A stretch of 64,000 bases of DNA, taken from Muricea muricata (lineage: Eukaryota > Cnidaria > Anthozoa > Malacalcyonacea > Plexauridae). Below are positions 54,501 to 60,500 of the stretch, in pieces. The notes below the pieces were generated by a model, which saw only the letters and a program-made list of their open reading frames with translations, was not told where the DNA came from and searched no databases. Position numbers and translations under genes: made by a program. The stretch spans positions 4,168,728 to 4,232,727 of the forward strand of contig OY979717.1 of assembly GCA_963855995.1 (NCBI GenBank), read 5' to 3'. Numbering within the stretch: position 1 is the first letter of the stretch; every line of letters begins with the position of its first letter.

Positions 54501-57500
54501 CATTAGACATTATTTGTTCGAATAATGAAAACACACATCCGGATCCGGCATGATGACGTCACACTAATTTAAGCCGCTTGGGCCAAATGCGGGAGAATGG
54601 TTTCTTCAGTAGCTTCAATAGCTATCTTAAGGTGCTGTTTCTAACTGTAGTAAAAGATTCCGTTTTATCTGCCTATATAATGCAAATTGTTCATTGCAAC
54701 ATGCTGATTTTTATTACAATGGCTATATTTTAATCTGCTTTTGGGCGATTGTGTTGTAGTTACTATTTCGCTACATAAGGTTGTTTTATTTCATGCGGCT
54801 ATCCTACAATAAATACATTTTTGGCGTTTAATACAAGATCCGCATGATTATTTATAAACTGTGCAAAAAAACGAGCTATATCAACCACTTTGTGATTGCG
54901 TCCCGAGGAACGATTCAGTATTCGTATGTCCTATGTAACTGTTATCTCCTCTTATAGCAAAATTTCCTACAAGTACTTGAAAATAAAATTTAAAAGTAGT
55001 TTTGTACTTACATTGCACATCGAGATAAGCAGACGCAGAGACAGAGTCTATCTTGTTCTTTGCATTGCATACATACTTTCCAGCGTCACCTCTTTTAACA
55101 TTTGTAATTGTCAGGATTTGATTGTCTTGACTAAGAACTGTATTGTTGGAGTTTTGATTAATTGTGTTACCATTCTTGGTCCAAGATAACGTCGGAGATG
55201 GTTTACCTGTAGCCCTGCATTGAAACATAACGTTCTTGCCTTCGTTAACGGTTTTATTCGTTGGTTTGTCTTCGATTACTGGAGGCCCTGGTGTCGGAGA
55301 CTGATACTACCATTTGCATTCAATCGTTACACCGCGCCGCGAAATGAAAGTTGTTTCGAGTTTTCCAACGCGTGTTATAATTGGACAACTTTACGTTTTA
55401 CATTTCAAACTTCTAATTAGGAGGCGTGAACGTTTACAACCGTTTTTGCAATTATATCCGGCGAACCGCTATAAATAGCAACCGCTAACGTAAACAAATA
55501 TATATTAAATCGTTCTTTTGCAATAATTATCACTAAATTGTCTTGAAAACCATTCAATCATCTCTTTGTAAAGCAAATACATTAATATTGAACGACAAAA
55601 TTCGAAACTGAACAATTTCAGCTTCGTGATCATGTAACATAAAACTGACGTGTCAGTCGAACTATTTTCGGCTGGTTGCTGACGGTTGCAAACGTTCACG
55701 CCCCCTAATTAGAAATTTGAAATTTTAAACGTAAAGTTGTATAATGATAACATGCGTTGGAAAACTCGAAACAACTTTCATTTCGCGGCGCGGTGTAACG
55801 ATTGAATGCAAATGGTAGTATAGAGTGGACTATGCATGTATGACCATGTTAGGAACTTTGATTGACATTCCAGCACAAACATGTGAGAAATATATTCGGA
55901 GAGCGCCAGCGAGCGAGAGTGATATTATGATATTATTTGTATCTTCATTATTTGATCTTAAAATAAATATTTCCTAAAATTAAATGATCTGCAGTCCCCT
56001 ATTGCAAAGGGCAATTTGCAAAACGTGGCACCTATCCGACGAGATTTAAATTAAAGCGAGAAATGACAACACAAAGGCCAGCGCTTGAGATCAAAACAAA
56101 ACAACTGCAGATCACAGCGAAACGTACGACGAATATTTTAGACAAAGGCGATGAAGAGAGCATTGAACGGCACCTGGCAACGTTAAGAACGATCATCAGC
56201 GATTTAGAGAAGTTACGACTAGCCGTCGAAATCGAGAAATTAGCGGCCGAAGAAGACACAAGCGAGTGGGAAAACGATGTAAACGGGAAAATTGCACAGG
56301 CAGACGAGAGCGTACGGGCAACGAAAGCGTGGTTAAACGACAACCAAAAGAGGCGAAATGCGTTGGAGCGAGAAGAGAAGATGTGGTTTGAGGTAGAATT
56401 ACACGAAGTAAAACTTAAACACAAGCAGAACTAGATAATATTAACAAACAAATGTCAAATGAAACGCCGAGTGAGCAAGATGGCGGGAATATGCTGGGAA
56501 TTCGAGCCAAATTACCAAAGTTAATTATTTCTAAGTTCAACGGCGAGTACACGGACTGGGTCAGATTTTGGGGACAATTTTCAGAGAACATAGATCAAAC
56601 ATCAATTGCCCCAATCTCAAAATTTTCCTATTTGAGAGAATTACTAGGCGAGAAAGTCAAGCATACAATAGAAGCCTTGCCATTTACACCGGAAGGCTAC
56701 AACAGAGCGAAAAGCATTTTACTCGACAAATATGGCAAACGTTCGGAAATTGCGAAAATCCACATTAGAGAAATTCTAGATTTGCCCACCATCTCCAGCA
56801 CCAACATCAAGAAAATCCACGAATTCGCAGAGAAATTGAGCTATAACGTGCAAGCTCTAGAAACTATGAAAAAACTCGAACAGGTCAACGGAGCGATGTC
56901 GATGACACTCGACAAACTGCCTACAATTCGAGGGGACCTGGTACGAACAGACCCCGAATGGGAGAATTGGGATTTCTGCAAGCTTGTTGAAGCCCTCAGG
57001 CAATGGACTAAGCGAAACCCCCAGAACGATGCACATGGGGGGCAAAACTCTGCCCGGAAGAGAGACACCCTGTTTCACGCCTCACGGGGTATGAAACCCA
57101 GGGGTTGCATTTACTGTGATTCTAGTGAGCAAAAAGCGAATGATTGTTCAAAGGTGACGTCCGTGTCAGAGCGCAAACAAAGATTGGCCAAACGAAGGCT
57201 ATGCTTTAATTGTGCATGCGGAAATCACAAGGCGTCAGAGTGTGCGAGCAAAATATCTTGCAAAAAGTGTGGTAAACGCCATCACACGTCGATTTGTGAT
57301 ACCAACGAAAAACCGAACAACCGCGAGGTTGCCATGACGACCGGTAAGAAGAGCGAAGGAATTTTCCCGATCGTAGTTGTTGAAGTGAAGGGCGTACGGT
57401 GTAGGGCCTTAATTGATTCAGGAGCAGGGAGCTCGTACGTGTCGGCCAAATTAATCAATCTGTTAAAAGTGAAACCTGTCGATGTGGAGACAAAGAATAT

Positions 57501-60500
57501 AGACATGCTTATAGCATCAAAAGCAGCGAGATTCGAAGTTTACAATCTAGAGTTCAACTCACTCGACCACCAGTTCAACCTTACCACGAAGGTGACAAAA
57601 ATCAACAAATCGGAACTGTTGACTGTCCCTAACCCCAACTATGTCCAGCTCTGCCAGAACCATCCCCACCTCAAGGGAGTAATCCTGAACGATGATAGCA
57701 CCAAGTCCTCCCTTCCAGTCCACGTTGTATTAGGAAGTGGCGATTACGCTAGAATAAAGACGGTGACGAAGCCACGAATTGGCAACGATGACGAGCCTAT
57801 TGCTGAACTTACCAAGTTCGGTTGGTTTCTAATATCCCCGGGAAAGGAATTCGACCAAAATGTGATGATGCTGACGCAAACGACCCACGTGGATTACGAA
57901 GAGTTGTGCCCGCTAAGCGTGCTCGCGCTGGAGGATAGTTCGGACAACGACTAATCGTTTGTGTTTCAAGAGTTCAAAGAACAACTAAAACGCTCCCCGG
58001 AGGGGTGGTACGAAATAGGGCTCCCCTGGAAGCCTAACCATCCCTCTCTACCCAACAACAAGCAGGGGAGTCTTAAACGGTTAACAAGTCTCCATCGAAG
58101 GTTGGAGAGAGACTTTCTGAACAGTACGAATCCATCATACGAGATCAATTAGCGTCCGGGATAATCTGCGACTTCAGCTCTGGAAACACGTGTAGCGTCA
58201 CGTGGTCAAGAAACTCGAAATGCGGACACTTTGCTGCAATTATTATACTTGATAAATAGGTGATCGCGCTACAATCTAAACTTTACAACTGTTTCTTTGC
58301 TAAATAAAAAATAATTTGCATGTAGGTTCGTTGTTAACAACAAATATAATGTCTGGAGGACAAAATACGGATTTTAAGGCAATGAGCGTAGCCGCAATAA
58401 AGAAATATTTGCAAGACAGCAAGAGCGTGGCTTAAGTGTAAATGGATATCTGAAACCTGGTCTGGTTGAAATCGCAGTTGCGGTTGAAAAGATGATGTTA
58501 CCCATCGATCCCAACTTCGAAAGGGTAAACCATGGTTATTATAACCATCTTGAAAGAGCCGGTAGTCTTCGAACGATTTGTAAGCAGCTAGGCCTTGCTT
58601 GTCATAGTCAGTGGCATGATATATCAGGTGGTTAAAAATGTCGTAGAGTCCAAACGGCGGAGAGTCAATAAAATCGTTCTTTGTCTTCATTGTAAAAGGA
58701 TCCTCAATCTGAATATCATGAATATTTAATCTTTGCTTCGTTGTATGTGCATCGTTTACCCTTTCGAATTTGGGATCGACGGGTAACATCATCTTTTCAA
58801 CCGCAATTGCGATTTCAACCAGACCAGGTTTCAGATAGCCATTTACACTTACGCCACGCTCTTGCTGTCTTGCAAATATTTCTTTATTGCGGCAACGCTC
58901 ATTGCCTTAAAATCGGTATTTTGTCCTCCAGACATTATATTTGTTGTTAACAACGAACCTACATGCAAATTATTTTTATTTAGCAAAGAAACAGTTGTAA
59001 AGTTTTGATTGTAGCGCGATCACCTATTTATCAAGTATAATAATTGCAGCAAAGTGTCCGCATCTCGAGTTTCTTGACCACGTGACACTACACATGTTTC
59101 CAGAGCTGAAGTCGCAGATTGAAGAAGCACCAGTTGTTGCCCATGGAAAGGAATTCTACATTCCTCATAAATCCGTGATACGAAAATCGGCTGAAAGTTC
59201 GAAGTTGAGAATTGTATATGACGCTTCGGCCCGAGATTCGTCCGACCTACCATCACTTAACGACTGCCTTTACAAGGGCCCACCTTTACAAAATAAGTTG
59301 TGGAACGTGCTCGTACAACAGAGATCGTTTCCCGTAATAATCTCCGGTGACATCAAGCAAGCCTTTCTGCAGATAAGAGTACGCGAAAGTGAACGGGACG
59401 CGCTCAGATTTCATTGGAGTTCCGCTCCTGATTTGGAGACAGTAACATATCGATTTACAAGAGTGCTCTTTGGTTTAGCACCATCGCCATTTCTACTCGG
59501 GGGAGTACTGGAACACCACCTTAGTTCATGGTCAAAGAAGTATCCCGATGAAGTTGAGCGACTTCGCCGCAGTCTTTATGTTGATGATATCCTAACTGGC
59601 GGCAAAGACGTCACCCAAGCACGACTACGCAAGTCTACTGCTACAGAAATAATGAATGATGCGAAATTCGAATTACATAAGTGGAACTCAAACGTTCCTG
59701 AGCTAGAGGATGAGCGCCGTACACCTGATGATGATCAATCCTTCGCGAAGCAGCAATTGCAAGTTCTACCAAACCAGTCGAAGTTACTCGGTCTCAAGTG
59801 GAACAAGTCCACCAACACCATCCCCGTGGAGTTCCCTGAATGTACCTCGAGCTCTGCTACCACCAAACGAGGTCTTCTAGCAACTCTAGCGAAGATATAT
59901 GACCCCCTGGGGCTTGCATCGCCGATAACCTGGCGAGGCAAACTTATTTACCGAGATGCATGCGACTCCAAAGTCAGCTGGGATGCTGACCTCCCACATA
60001 AAGTCCAGCAACGATGGCATAAATTCGCTAATTCCCTCCCAAAAACTGTAAGCACGCCAAGACCTGTTGCACCATTTCGACAACCAGTGCAGTCGGTCGA
60101 ACTGCACGCATTTGGGGATGCGTCTATGGACGGCGTCGGCGCAGTTGTCTACTCGGTGGTCCATCAAGAAGGCGGTGTCACGACATCCCTAGTAGCAGCA
60201 AAGTCTCGCCTAGCTAAAAAGAGTCTGACGGTTCCCAGGTTAGAGCTGGTAAGCGCCCATATGTCCACTAACCTCGTGATTAACGTGAAGAACGCCTTCG
60301 TCGAACTACCGAAGCCAGACATCTATGCTTGGTTAGACAGCACGGTGGCGCTACACTGGCTCCTCGGCAACGGTGAATACAAACAGTTTGTGGCCAACCG
60401 AGTCGGCAAGATAAAAAGGCATGGTGAAATACAGTGGAGTATGTACCAACCGAAGAGAACCCGGCCGACGTCGCCAGTCGTGGCAATGCAACTGTCTCGG

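Noticed and set aside
57952..57960. Programmed recoding between BEL/Pao protease and pol
   Set aside because: A stop followed by more frame breaks at 58110, 60440 and 61770 is better explained by decay.
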